Shown here piece after piece: positions 26,031 through 34,236 of a stretch of DNA of 64,000 bases. The stretch is from positions 124,001 to 188,000 of the forward strand of contig NZ_BQME02000002.1 in assembly GCF_022180385.2 (NCBI RefSeq), read 5' to 3'. The stretch is from Paenibacillus sp. L3-i20 (GTDB lineage: Bacteria; Bacillota; Bacilli; Paenibacillales; Paenibacillaceae). The position numbers and the translations under genes are program-made. Under the pieces are notes generated by a model that was not told where the DNA came from, did not search any database, and was given only the letters and a program-made list of their open reading frames with translations. The stretch's first letter is position 1. Each line of letters begins with the position of its first letter.

Positions 26031-27362
26031 ATGAAAAAAATATTCGTGCTCGATACAAATGTATTGCTTCATGATCCGCAATCAGTGTTTTCTTTTGACG
26101 ATAATATCATTGTTATTCCTGCAGTAGTGCTGGAGGAAATTGACTCTAAGAAGAGACTTGCTGATGAGCTGGGGCGTAATGCACGAACTGTTTCCAGGCT
26201 GTTAGATAAGATGAGAGAACAGGGACATCTTCATGAAGGAATTACTTTGCCAAGCGGTGGGCTACTTAAGGTGGAGTTGAATCATAAAAGTTTCGTTCGT
26301 GTTCAGGAGATGTTTGGAGAAATATCGAATGATAATCGGATATTAGCGGTAGCCCTTAACTATCATTTGGAACAAGAAAATTTAGCGGAAAAGCAAGAGA
26401 TCGTATTGGTGAGTAAAGATGTCCTGGTCAGAATTAAGGCGGACGTGCTTGGTCTTCAAGCACAAGATTATTTGTCAGATCGTGTGGTCGATTCCTCTGA
26501 GTTTTATTCGGGGCATGTAACGTTGCATGTTCATCCTGCTATTATTGATGAGTTTTATTCTTATAGGTTTTTAAGTGTGAAGCAGCTTCAGCTTAAACAA
26601 AAAATCAACGCAAATGAATTTGTTATATTACGTGATGAGCTGGGTACTTCCAAGTCCGCATTATTAAAAGTTAGTCAGGATGGCAATAGACTAGAGCCAT
26701 TATATTTAAGCAATGATCCTGTTTGGGGTATTACCGCTCGAAATGCACAGCAACGTATGGCTCTTGAATTGCTGCTTAACGATGACATTCCCCTCGTTAC
26801 TTTATCTGGGAAAGCCGGCACTGGCAAGACGCTGCTTGCATTGGCAGCCGGTCTCCTGAAAGTGGAGGATGAGCATAAATATAAAAAACTGCTAATAGCA
26901 AGGCCGGTCGTTCCGATGGGGAAAGATATCGGTTACTTACCAGGAGAGAAAGAGGAGAAGCTTAGACCATGGATGCAGCCTATTTATGATAATTTGGAGT
27001 TTTTGTTCGACACAAAAAAAGCAGGAGACATCGATAAAATATTGATGGGGATGGGCAGCATTCAAGTAGAGGCGCTAACTTATATTCGCGGCCGTTCAAT
27101 ACCTGGTCAATTTATCATTATTGACGAAGCACAAAATTTGACCAAACATGAAGTGAAAACAATTGTGTCACGTGTTGGTGAAGGAAGCAAAATTGTCCTT
27201 ATGGGCGATCCAGGTCAAATCGATCATCCATATCTTGATTCGATAAGCAACGGATTGACGAATATAGTGGAACGATTTAAGCAAGAAGGCATAAGTGGTC
27301 ATATGACATTAGAAAAAGGGGAACGCTCCAAGCTTGCACAACAAGCCGCGGACCTTCTGTAG
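26031..27362 (+). CDS. PIN domain-PhoH ATPase (YlaK/PhoH2-like)
   Basis: A 443-residue fusion of an N-terminal PIN RNase domain (about 1-150; FVLDTNVLLHDP, then EEIDSKKR and NDNRILAVA give the acidic cluster) and a PhoH P-loop ATPase (about 235-443; Walker A SGKAGTGKTLLA, ARPVVPMGKDIGYLPGE, Walker B FIIIDEAQNLT). PhoH2-type proteins are RNA helicase/RNases. B. subtilis YlaK is the positional counterpart. AGGGAGGG precedes the ATG. A strong terminator follows at 27396. Confidence 0.94.
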   Translation: MKKIFVLDTNVLLHDPQSVFSFDDNIIVIPAVVLEEIDSKKRLADELGRNARTVSRLLDKMREQGHLHEGITLPSGGLLKVELNHKSFVRVQEMFGEISNDNRILAVALNYHLEQENLAEKQEIVLVSKDVLVRIKADVLGLQAQDYLSDRVVDSSEFYSGHVTLHVHPAIIDEFYSYRFLSVKQLQLKQKINANEFVILRDELGTSKSALLKVSQDGNRLEPLYLSNDPVWGITARNAQQRMALELLLNDDIPLVTLSGKAGTGKTLLALAAGLLKVEDEHKYKKLLIARPVVPMGKDIGYLPGEKEEKLRPWMQPIYDNLEFLFDTKKAGDIDKILMGMGSIQVEALTYIRGRSIPGQFIIIDEAQNLTKHEVKTIVSRVGEGSKIVLMGDPGQIDHPYLDSISNGLTNIVERFKQEGISGHMTLEKGERSKLAQQAADLL

Positions 27363-27395
27363 AGTTAACTCAAGTATTCAATTCAATAAAAACAC

Positions 27396-27440
27396 AAAAT
27401 GATGGTGTGAGGGGTTGTCCTCGCACCATCATTTTTTTTT
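27396..27440 (+). terminator. Terminator after phoH-like gene
   Basis: ATGATGGTGTGAGG pairs with CCTCGCACCATCAT and is followed by nine T. Confidence 0.92.
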
Positions 27441-27546
27441 GCGAATCGAGTCAATTGATGCTCTATTAGTAGATTCTCACTTGTGCGAAAGCTCCCATTA
27501 TTGATATCCTATATCCATAATAATGTAATTGGAAAGGAAGAAGTCT

Positions 27547-28839
27547 GTGTCTCCACGCAAATATGTACCGCTTCTTGTGGGTGCATTGCTTATAACTGCG
27601 CTTATGTTGATCTTTTTCTCACGATCAATGAACTGGAATCAAACGGACAATTCTAATGGAATTACACTTGTTGAGCCTGCAGGAGGCCAGCAAATATCAG
27701 AAGTAGTCAAACATATTTATGTAAATGTTTCGCTTCCATCGGTCGAATATAGACGAGTTCTTCACCAGAACAATGAGTTTATGACCAAATATCCGCAAAT
27801 TCGAGTTCACATGACGAATGATAATAAGATAGGGAATAATTACACAGCGCTATCGAAGCAGAGCGCTAATGGGAATGCACCAGATGTTATGTTATTGAAT
27901 AATAGCCAAGTTATTCCGTTAGCTGTTCAAGGCTATTTGAATCCAGTAGACAGCTTGATGTCAGGAGATGTGTATTCCGATCAATTAGCTGGCCTGTTAG
28001 AGCCTATCAAATGGAATGGCTACCTGTGGGGAACTCCAAACGATATTAATCCATATATCATTGCATGGAATAAGAACATGTTAACAGAAGCGGGGCTTAC
28101 AAGTGCACCAAAAGACTGGACAATGCTACAGCAAGTAGTAGGAAAGCTTGGTATTTCAGATGCACAACGAAATAGGCACTTAATTAACTTTAGTCCAGGT
28201 GACATGACTCAATTATTACTGATGGTTACTAAATTTAATGTTGATCGTTCCAATCTTATTAATCTCGTTGAATTAAAACCAAAACAAGCAAGTCAACTAT
28301 CTTGGCTCCAATCGATGCCAGGAGCAGTAGTAACGATTCCTCTAGACAAAAAGAATGAATTAAGCGAACTCATCGTTAACAATCAATTGCTAATGCTTAT
28401 TATGCCATGGGAGAAGTTATCTTTACTTAGTGAGTCTGCACAGGAAAATGTATTAGTTGATCAAGATGCGCTATATTATCCTTGGCTGAATGGCAGTAGC
28501 TACGTCATTAGTTCAAGCAGTAAATTTGAAGATGAAGCTATGTTGTGGATTCAGGAAATGACAAATACATCACATTCACTTGAACAATTTGAGGCCTCTA
28601 ATCAACTTCCAGTCAGAACATCAGTATATGACAGGGAAGGTAAGATGCTAGCTTATGGTGCGAGGATGCCTCCCAGCTGGTGGGGGCAGTCCATGAATGC
28701 TAAATTACCCCAGGAGGAGTTGTTTATTGCTGATCCGAAGTGGCTGAGCCGATGGTCAACATGGGAAGAAGCATGGGAGAGAGCAACTGGAGATATTCCG
28801 AGACTGGATACTTTTATAGAGGAAATGACGTCGCGTTAA
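27547..28839 (+). CDS. Membrane-anchored family 1 solute-binding protein
   Basis: A 430-residue protein resembling extracellular solute-binding proteins of sugar ABC importers: QNNEFMTKYPQIRVHMTN, APDVMLLNNSQVIPLAVQG, WNGYLWGTPNDINPYIIAWN and a WSTWEEAWERA end. It lacks a lipobox Cys; instead one hydrophobic segment (VPLLVGALLITALMLIFF) after a basic start probably anchors it. The GTG at 27547 is chosen because GGAAAGGAAG lies about 9 bases upstream; the TTG at 27529 has no site. No permease or ATPase gene is adjacent, so it may work with a remote transporter or act as a receptor. Confidence 0.8.
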   Translation: MSPRKYVPLLVGALLITALMLIFFSRSMNWNQTDNSNGITLVEPAGGQQISEVVKHIYVNVSLPSVEYRRVLHQNNEFMTKYPQIRVHMTNDNKIGNNYTALSKQSANGNAPDVMLLNNSQVIPLAVQGYLNPVDSLMSGDVYSDQLAGLLEPIKWNGYLWGTPNDINPYIIAWNKNMLTEAGLTSAPKDWTMLQQVVGKLGISDAQRNRHLINFSPGDMTQLLLMVTKFNVDRSNLINLVELKPKQASQLSWLQSMPGAVVTIPLDKKNELSELIVNNQLLMLIMPWEKLSLLSESAQENVLVDQDALYYPWLNGSSYVISSSSKFEDEAMLWIQEMTNTSHSLEQFEASNQLPVRTSVYDREGKMLAYGARMPPSWWGQSMNAKLPQEELFIADPKWLSRWSTWEEAWERATGDIPRLDTFIEEMTSR

Positions 28840-28856
28840 TGATGTGGTGTCATTAT

Positions 28857-28891
28857 AAACGGCTCCTGCTTCATGACGGGAGCCGTTTGTT
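28857..28891. terminator. Terminator between convergent genes
   Basis: AAACGGCTCC (28857-28866) and GGAGCCGTTT (28879-28888) form a 10-bp stem ending in T-rich sequence; an A-rich left side would let it work on both strands. Confidence 0.88.
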
Positions 28892-28914
28892 TAGGTTGCA
28901 TTACGTTGTATCGA

Positions 28915-30018
28915 CTAAAAAGAAATACTTAGTTTAATGATGAGTTCGCCATCTTTCACCTCTACTGATTCTGCTTTCAGCATTTTTAAGATTAGCGAAG
29001 GATAGAAGCCAAGATCAAATTCTTCCTCTAAGGCAGATCGCGTTGTATCTGGCAGTGAAAAGCCGTTAAAAATGAGTTCATCTACATGAAACAAAATTCC
29101 GTTTACGGGCTCATTCTCGACGCTATATTGTCCAGAAATACTAATCTCAATATCGTCTCGCTTACCATATGCCGTTATTTTATCGTCTTTAAACTCGAAG
29201 GAGAAATAGTTGAATCTGTCGTCTTGTTCTCTTAAAAACTCATTGAGTTTATTTTCGGGAATACGTATTGTGTAATTGAAACCTTTAATTTCAAGCAAAT
29301 TCTTATTATCTTGTATCCATGATGGCAACTCATTCATTGCAAGTGACAATGCTTTGAAATATTCTCTAACTTCAGTGAGACCCTTTTTCTCCCAAAATGA
29401 TGTGAGCTCCTCGATTAGAAGCTTGATTTTGTCACTGTCCGATCGCCCCTCGATCTCGCCGTCAAGCTCAGCCTCCAGAGCTATCACACGATTCCTTTGT
29501 TCCTGCAATCTTTGCGTAGCACTGGCTAAAGCGGCTTGTTTTCCTTCTAGCTTCATGTAATTGTCTTTTAACTCTCGATATTGCCCTATGTAGTCGTTCA
29601 AGGTATGCTTGTCTTGTGAAATAATAATATCCATATAGTCTAAAATACTAAAAAAGTTCGACCATGATTTTGTAGTCAATAAAGCAGCGTAGAGTTGATC
29701 ACGCTCACCCATATAATACGCACGTAAAACGTCTCCTGCTTGCTCCCTTTTGTCAACTATATTTTGTTCCTTAATTGCAAGTTCTTGTTCAGCTTCCGAC
29801 ATTGTTAGCAATAACGCTTGCTTCTCGGATTGAATTCTACTAATTTCTTTGTCGATCTCCACGACAGACAAGCTCTTCTCAAGCAGCGAATGCAAATCCT
29901 CGGCAGGCGGGGTAATACCCTCTGCAAGTACAGGGAGCCGAAGTATGAACAGAGCGCTGACGAGCAAGAGCAAGAAGCACGCAGCCGCGATTCGTTCACG
30001 GATGTTGATTTCAGTCAA
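28915..30018 (-). CDS. Secreted coiled-coil protein, CwlO/PcsB-like N-terminus
   Basis: A 367-residue exported protein. The signal sequence or anchor (AAACFLLLLVSALFILRLPVLA) precedes a long coiled coil (about 55-210) with the CwlO/PcsB-type signature VLRAYYMGERDQLYAALL followed by SWSNFFSILDYMDIIISQDK. In CwlO/PcsB and EnvC a hydrolase or LytM domain would follow; here the C-terminal 170 residues are a beta-rich domain (FNYTIRIPENKLNEFL, DKITAYGKRDDIEISISGQY) that I do not recognise. The start is TTG with GGAGGG nine bases upstream. Possible role: regulating peptidoglycan hydrolases through FtsEX-like partners, an inference from the N-terminal likeness only. Confidence 0.72.
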   Translation of the reverse strand: MTEINIRERIAAACFLLLLVSALFILRLPVLAEGITPPAEDLHSLLEKSLSVVEIDKEISRIQSEKQALLLTMSEAEQELAIKEQNIVDKREQAGDVLRAYYMGERDQLYAALLTTKSWSNFFSILDYMDIIISQDKHTLNDYIGQYRELKDNYMKLEGKQAALASATQRLQEQRNRVIALEAELDGEIEGRSDSDKIKLLIEELTSFWEKKGLTEVREYFKALSLAMNELPSWIQDNKNLLEIKGFNYTIRIPENKLNEFLREQDDRFNYFSFEFKDDKITAYGKRDDIEISISGQYSVENEPVNGILFHVDELIFNGFSLPDTTRSALEEEFDLGFYPSLILKMLKAESVEVKDGELIIKLSISF

Positions 30019-30099
30019 CGTAAATCTCCCTCCTTAGGGATTAGTTTATGCAAAAGCCTAATCTATTATATCTTACAAATGGAAAAGGATGAACAACCT

Positions 30100-31260
30100 A
30101 TGGGCACAATTCCGATTAGTCCACTTGCAAAAAAAATAGCTGAACGGATTATCAGATCAAAACATAATGGTTTGTTTAGGGATGCTAATAACGTCGCGAG
30201 TCGTGTTCCATGTATTACTTTCCATGAGTATATGGCGTTATGTCTTTATGATGCTGAGTACGGTTATTATGTTACGGGATCGATAAGGGTCGGGAAGGAA
30301 GGAGACTTTTATACGAGTTCAGCCGTCGGAGAGGTTCTTGCAGAGGTTCTTGCACGATATGCCTTCACTTTTAGTCAGGATCAAAAGGAAGTTATTACTA
30401 TGGCTGAATGGGGGGCTGGAACTGGAAAGTTATTTGCTAGTATTGCATCCGCAGGTCAACGTATAGTTGATGATTGGGAAGAACGTTTTCCTCTAGTAGT
30501 CGTAGAAAATCATCCCGGACATGCCGATGCTGTTTATCAATCTTTTCAGAGGGCAGGCCTATTAAATAAACCTGTAGTTCTTTCATCCAATGGAATGTTT
30601 GAGGATGCACTGGATTGGTTTGAGCGTCCCATTTTACTAATTGCTAATGAGCTATTAGATGCATTTCCGGTTCATCGTGTTATTCAAAGGAGAGGTAAGC
30701 TTCTGGAACTTGGCGTAGCTGGGTCAGTGGAGGGCGGCTTTTTCTATACTGAAATGGAACTCACGAATCCGTCCATATGTAATTGGTTAGCGCGTGATGG
30801 CATTAGTCTTAGTGAAGGACAAATAACCGAAATATGTCCGGAAGCTCATGAATGGCTTCTCCAAATGGGGAGTCTAATTGGAGAAGGTAGACTAGTGCTT
30901 ATTGATTATGGCCATGAGGCTGCGGAATATAGTGCGGAGCATCGAATGGAAGGCACAGTAATGACATATTGGAAACATAGAGCGAGTGATAGTCCATTTG
31001 AACGGCCAGGAGAGCAGGATATAACCGCCCATGTGTCATTCAGCTTTATTCGTCGATCAGCGGAAGAAGCCGGCTTCCAAGTCATTTATTACGATACTCA
31101 GAAGCAATTCCTCATTGATTATGGTGCACTCGATTTACTTCGCAATCACGATGGTAGAGATCCATTTAGTGTCGAAGTTAAGATGAATCGAGCGGTGCGC
31201 CAACTGCTTCTAAGTGATGGGATGAGCGAAACCTTTAAAGTGATGATTTTGCAAAAATAA
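30100..31260 (+). CDS. MidA/NDUFAF7-type SAM-dependent methyltransferase (DUF185)
   Basis: A 386-residue class I methyltransferase. The family pattern is clear: ITFHEYMALCLYDAEYGYY, GDFYTSSAVGEVLAEVLARY, the SAM loop MAEWGAGTGKLFASI, LLIANELLDAFPVHRV and LVLIDYGHEAAEY. In eukaryotes NDUFAF7 methylates an arginine of complex I; the bacterial substrate is unknown. The ATG at 30100 is supported by AAAGGA about 12 bases upstream; the ATG at 30079 lacks a site. The frame extends further upstream over the divergent gene but is not coding there. Confidence 0.88.
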   Translation: MGTIPISPLAKKIAERIIRSKHNGLFRDANNVASRVPCITFHEYMALCLYDAEYGYYVTGSIRVGKEGDFYTSSAVGEVLAEVLARYAFTFSQDQKEVITMAEWGAGTGKLFASIASAGQRIVDDWEERFPLVVVENHPGHADAVYQSFQRAGLLNKPVVLSSNGMFEDALDWFERPILLIANELLDAFPVHRVIQRRGKLLELGVAGSVEGGFFYTEMELTNPSICNWLARDGISLSEGQITEICPEAHEWLLQMGSLIGEGRLVLIDYGHEAAEYSAEHRMEGTVMTYWKHRASDSPFERPGEQDITAHVSFSFIRRSAEEAGFQVIYYDTQKQFLIDYGALDLLRNHDGRDPFSVEVKMNRAVRQLLLSDGMSETFKVMILQK

Positions 31261-31281
31261 GTTCATTCCGTACAAAAAAAT

Positions 31282-31311
31282 ATGTCAACCACTTGTGGTT
31301 GACATCTTTTT
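31282..31311 (+). terminator. Terminator after midA-like gene
   Basis: ATGTCAACCA (31282-31291) and TGGTTGACAT (31296-31305) form a perfect 10-bp stem with a 4-nt loop, then CTTTTTT. Confidence 0.92.
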
Positions 31312-31329
31312 TGAAAATATAAGCCTTTT

Positions 31330-31413
31330 TAAGTTTGTTATCTTATAAAGGGCTTACATTTCTCTGCAAAACGATAGCTAAGCCTCAAAAATACTGCTTA
31401 GCCGTTGACGCTT
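31330..31413 (+). repeat. 84-nt intergenic repeat, copy A
   Basis: Aligns without gaps to 59986-60069 at 68 of 84 positions by hand count, including the 15-base block CGATAGCTAAGCCTC identical in both. An internal hairpin GCTAAG...CTTAGC is kept in the other copy by a G-T pair. It lies between a terminator and the 3' end of the convergent DUF2626 gene. I do not recognise it as a known RNA family. Confidence 0.65.
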
Positions 31414-31423
31414 GCTCGATTGT

Positions 31424-31660
31424 TTAAAAAGGCATGTCCATCTTGAACACTGACCAATATGTGAATCCAATAAATGAAACTGCCATATATCCCCAGAACA
31501 TTAATATGTACGTTTTTTCTGAGAAATTTAAGTAGCCTAGAAATACGAATGCGACAGCTTGTGCAAAAAACAGCAATGCAAACTCTGTCATGTGGCCTGC
31601 AAAAGCCATTAATCCGATGACTAAGCAAAAGAAGCCAAGTACTCGATACATACGTGCCAT
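31424..31660 (-). CDS. DUF2626 (YqgY-like) membrane protein
   Basis: A 78-residue protein with three hydrophobic segments, starting MARMYRVLGFFCLVIGLMAF and containing FVFLGYLNFSEKTYI and FIGFTYWSVF. This matches what I recall of DUF2626 (YqgY), a small membrane protein conserved in Bacilli with unknown function. AAAGGGGGATG precedes the start on the minus strand. Confidence 0.85.
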   Translation of the reverse strand: MARMYRVLGFFCLVIGLMAFAGHMTEFALLFFAQAVAFVFLGYLNFSEKTYILMFWGYMAVSFIGFTYWSVFKMDMPF

Positions 31661-31695
31661 GATACATCCCCCTTTACAGCTGACCCGATTTTCTA

Positions 31696-31896
31696 ATGAT
31701 CATTATAACGTTTGCAAATAACAGTGTAAACCATTTAGCGTCACGAAACCGCAATTTTTTTTACTCCATAGTGTCATGGATAGCATTAGTTTGCACAACA
31801 ATCGTGCTAATCATGTATGAGGAAGTGAAAAAATGGTTATACAATTTAGTATCCAATAGATTCTATGAACTCTACCAAGAGCATAGAGATAAGTAA
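31696..31896 (+). CDS. Doubtful small membrane ORF
   Basis: A 66-codon frame with one hydrophobic segment (SIVSWIALVCTTIVLIMY) and a charged helical tail ending YELYQEHRDK. The first ATG has no ribosome-binding site; an internal GTG at the start of the hydrophobic segment is possible but is also poorly supported. It lies 30 bases upstream of the gerR-like gene. It may be real because of the membrane-plus-charged-tail composition, but I cannot name a family. Confidence 0.3.
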   Translation: MIIITFANNSVNHLASRNRNFFYSIVSWIALVCTTIVLIMYEEVKKWLYNLVSNRFYELYQEHRDK

Positions 31897-31926
31897 GCGC
31901 CTTTTACGTTAGGAGGTTTTGATTGC

Positions 31927-32577
31927 ATGACAGCAGTTAGACAAGATGCGTGGAGTCCAGACGATGATCTTATTCTCGCCGAGGTAACACTACGTAATAT
32001 TCGAGAAGGTAGTACCCAGCTAGCAGCATTTGAAGAAGTAGGCGAAAGAATTGGTCGCACGTCTGCGGCCTGTGGATTTCGCTGGAACAGCTGCGTTCGT
32101 AAACGTTATGAGGATGCTATCCAAATTTCGAAGCAGCAGCGTCAGAAACGCAATTATTTAAAGAAGCAAACCGTATCAACGACATCCCAAGTATCATCGC
32201 TTGCGACATTTGAGACCGAGGAGCGTTCTTACAAACAAGATGTTTCTGCTTTGGATGAAGGTCTCTCCGTAGACGCAGTAATTCGATTCCTGCGTGGGTG
32301 GAAAACAACCTATCAGGATATGTCTCGTCAAATCAAATTTTTCGAGAAAGAAATAAAAGACAAAAACGAGGATCTTTATCGGCTTCGTATCGAAAATGAG
32401 AGATTGACCAGAGAAGTCAATAGTGCCCAAACCGATTATCGTACGGTTAACGATGACTACAAAACATTAATACAGATTATGGATCGTGCACGTCGTTTAA
32501 CCGTTTTATCAAGTGAAGAAGAGGTAAAGCCTCGCTTCAAAATGGATGCGAACGGCAATTTGGAACGAATTGAATAA
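31927..32577 (+). CDS. RsfA/GerR-family prespore transcription factor
   Basis: A 216-residue DNA-binding protein. The N-terminal Myb/SANT-like domain (about 5-60) reads QDAWSPDDDLILAEVTLRNI then GRTSAACGFRWNSCVRKRY, the RsfA signature. A coiled coil follows (about 120-180; FFEKEIKDKNEDLYRLRIE). In Bacillus, RsfA and GerR (YlbO) tune forespore or mother-cell sporulation genes; ylbO lies next to panE and upstream of the dcw cluster as here, so GerR/YlbO is the positional match. TAGGAGG precedes the ATG. A terminator follows. Confidence 0.88.
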   Translation: MTAVRQDAWSPDDDLILAEVTLRNIREGSTQLAAFEEVGERIGRTSAACGFRWNSCVRKRYEDAIQISKQQRQKRNYLKKQTVSTTSQVSSLATFETEERSYKQDVSALDEGLSVDAVIRFLRGWKTTYQDMSRQIKFFEKEIKDKNEDLYRLRIENERLTREVNSAQTDYRTVNDDYKTLIQIMDRARRLTVLSSEEEVKPRFKMDANGNLERIE

Positions 32578-32596
32578 ATGAATGTTTGGCTTAAAG

Positions 32597-32627
32597 GACC
32601 TGTCGATATTATATCGGCAGGTCTTTT
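32597..32627 (+). terminator. Terminator after gerR-like gene
   Basis: GACCTGTCGAT (32597-32607) and ATCGGCAGGTC (32613-32623) pair with one mismatch and run into TTTT. Confidence 0.85.
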
Positions 32628-32647
32628 CATTTAAAAATAGCTAGGTG

Positions 32648-32653
32648 TATAAT
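32648..32653 (+). promoter_or_regulatory. Candidate SigA -10 for panE
   Basis: A perfect TATAAT lies 41 bases before the panE GTG and just downstream of the gerR terminator. The -35 region (about 32625-32630, TTTCAT) is weak. Confidence 0.5.
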
Positions 32654-32693
32654 ACGATGAATGACTGGATTTGGTAGAGGATGGGAGACTATC

Positions 32694-33674
32694 GTGCGGA
32701 TTAATATTATTGGAGCCGGCTCAATTGGGCTGCTATACGGGGCGAAGCTGGGTTTGTCAGGGGCTGAAGTAACGATTTGGACTCGCACACGCGAGCAGTC
32801 TGATCTTATAAATCGTAAAGGTGTTCATTTCATTGGGCCCAATGGTGAGGTCGAGAATGTTATGTCGCTCACTAGTGAATGGTTAACGGGGGAACGAGTA
32901 ATACGTGTTGATCATACTAGTTCCTCTTGGATTATATTAGCTGTCAAACAAACGGATATAAATGATGAGTTGCTCGATTTAATTCGGGAGTTGACGACGC
33001 ATGCTCAAGAAGGCTCAGCTATTGTATGTATACAAAATGGGGTTGGACATTTGGAGAAGTTGGCTGATTCGGTTGTTGGAATACCAGTTTATGCTGCAGT
33101 TACGACAGCTGGTGCTAAGCGTGAAGATAAACGAACAGTTCGGTATACGGGCGATGGGCAGCTTTGGGTAAGTAATCGGGCTGAAAATTGCAGTAATTAT
33201 GACTATATGGACGTAATGTCTCAAAAATTGTTTGTAGATTCCATGCAAAAGGCAGGATTTGACGTTTTTCTGTCGAATGAAATCAATAATCGAATTTTCC
33301 AGAAATTGCTGATAAACGCTATTATTAATCCGTTGACTGCTATATTTGATAGTACAAACGGAGAACTTCCCAAACATAAAAAACGGCTAAATGTTATGAC
33401 TGCATTATTTAATGAAACAATAACTGTTCTTAGAGCAGCGGGAATTAGTTTGCCCGAAGACAGTTGGCTACGACTCCTCGAAGTATGTGAGAAGACAAGT
33501 GTAAACGTATCATCGATGCTAAGTGATGTCCGTGCAGGGCGTCTAACAGAAATCGATGCTATTAATGGTGCCATAGTAAGAATGGGGGAACAACATCATT
33601 TGAAAACACCGATGAATGAATCCGTTATCGCTATAATTGAAAGCTATGAACTGGACCCAAAGGAGAGGGAGTGA
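32694..33674 (+). CDS. panE: 2-dehydropantoate 2-reductase (ketopantoate reductase)
   Basis: A 326-residue NADPH enzyme that reduces 2-dehydropantoate to pantoate in CoA biosynthesis. The Rossmann glycine motif INIIGAGSIGLLYGAKL opens the protein; the C-terminal helical domain has KLLINAIINPLTAIFDSTNGEL with the family Lys and Asn. The GTG at 32694 is chosen because GAGGATGGGAG precedes it and the Rossmann strand begins at once. The gene is ylbQ/panE by position in Bacillus, upstream of bshC. It is followed after 6 bases by a DUF3397 gene, probably co-transcribed. Confidence 0.93.
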   Translation: MRINIIGAGSIGLLYGAKLGLSGAEVTIWTRTREQSDLINRKGVHFIGPNGEVENVMSLTSEWLTGERVIRVDHTSSSWIILAVKQTDINDELLDLIRELTTHAQEGSAIVCIQNGVGHLEKLADSVVGIPVYAAVTTAGAKREDKRTVRYTGDGQLWVSNRAENCSNYDYMDVMSQKLFVDSMQKAGFDVFLSNEINNRIFQKLLINAIINPLTAIFDSTNGELPKHKKRLNVMTALFNETITVLRAAGISLPEDSWLRLLEVCEKTSVNVSSMLSDVRAGRLTEIDAINGAIVRMGEQHHLKTPMNESVIAIIESYELDPKERE

Positions 33675-33680
33675 GCGAGT

Positions 33681-34079
33681 ATGAATGCAATATGGAATAG
33701 TTTTGAAACGGTTTATGCTGCGCTCGCAATTATTCCCATTCTACCTTTTGCTATCGTACTATTCGGTTATGGGGCATACATCCAAAATCGAAAAAAAGCT
33801 CTTTTGATGGCAATGGATGTTTCTAATGTTTTTTTTGTATTATGCGTAGGTGCATTGTTTAACCTTGTATTTGATAATGAGTTTGGACTTTATGGTATTA
33901 TATTGTTTATGCTTCTAGGAGGCGGATTGCTAGGCAATGCGCAGTTCCGTAAACGTGGAAGTGTTGACGTCAAACGGATCTTTAGAACGATTTGGCGACT
34001 TAGCTTTTTTGCAATGAGTGTACTTTATCTGTTGTTTATGATAATACTGCTGGGGAAAGTTGTTTTTTCTGTAGCCTAA
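33681..34079 (+). CDS. DUF3397 membrane protein
   Basis: A 132-residue protein with four hydrophobic segments. The pattern FGYGAYIQNRKKALLMAMDVSN, then a VDVKRIFRTIWRLSFF stretch before the last helix, fits DUF3397 of Bacilli, whose function is unknown. Six bases separate it from panE. A terminator follows at 34094. Confidence 0.8.
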   Translation: MNAIWNSFETVYAALAIIPILPFAIVLFGYGAYIQNRKKALLMAMDVSNVFFVLCVGALFNLVFDNEFGLYGIILFMLLGGGLLGNAQFRKRGSVDVKRIFRTIWRLSFFAMSVLYLLFMIILLGKVVFSVA

Positions 34080-34093
34080 TCATTAGAAAGTGG

Positions 34094-34125
34094 AACGTCT
34101 CTACATTGTAGGAGGCGTTTTTGTT
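34094..34125 (+). terminator. Terminator after DUF3397 gene
   Basis: AACGTCTCTAC pairs with GTAGGAGGCGTT (one wobble and one bulge) around a 3-nt loop, followed by TTTTG. Confidence 0.75.
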
Positions 34126-34236
34126 TTGACGGGCAGCTTCATCATTGTGTACAATGACTGTGGTAATACTTTTGCTGTAACAACAACTTAGATGACACAT
34201 ACTATAAGATTTATACAGGAGGTTTCGGGCTACGTT

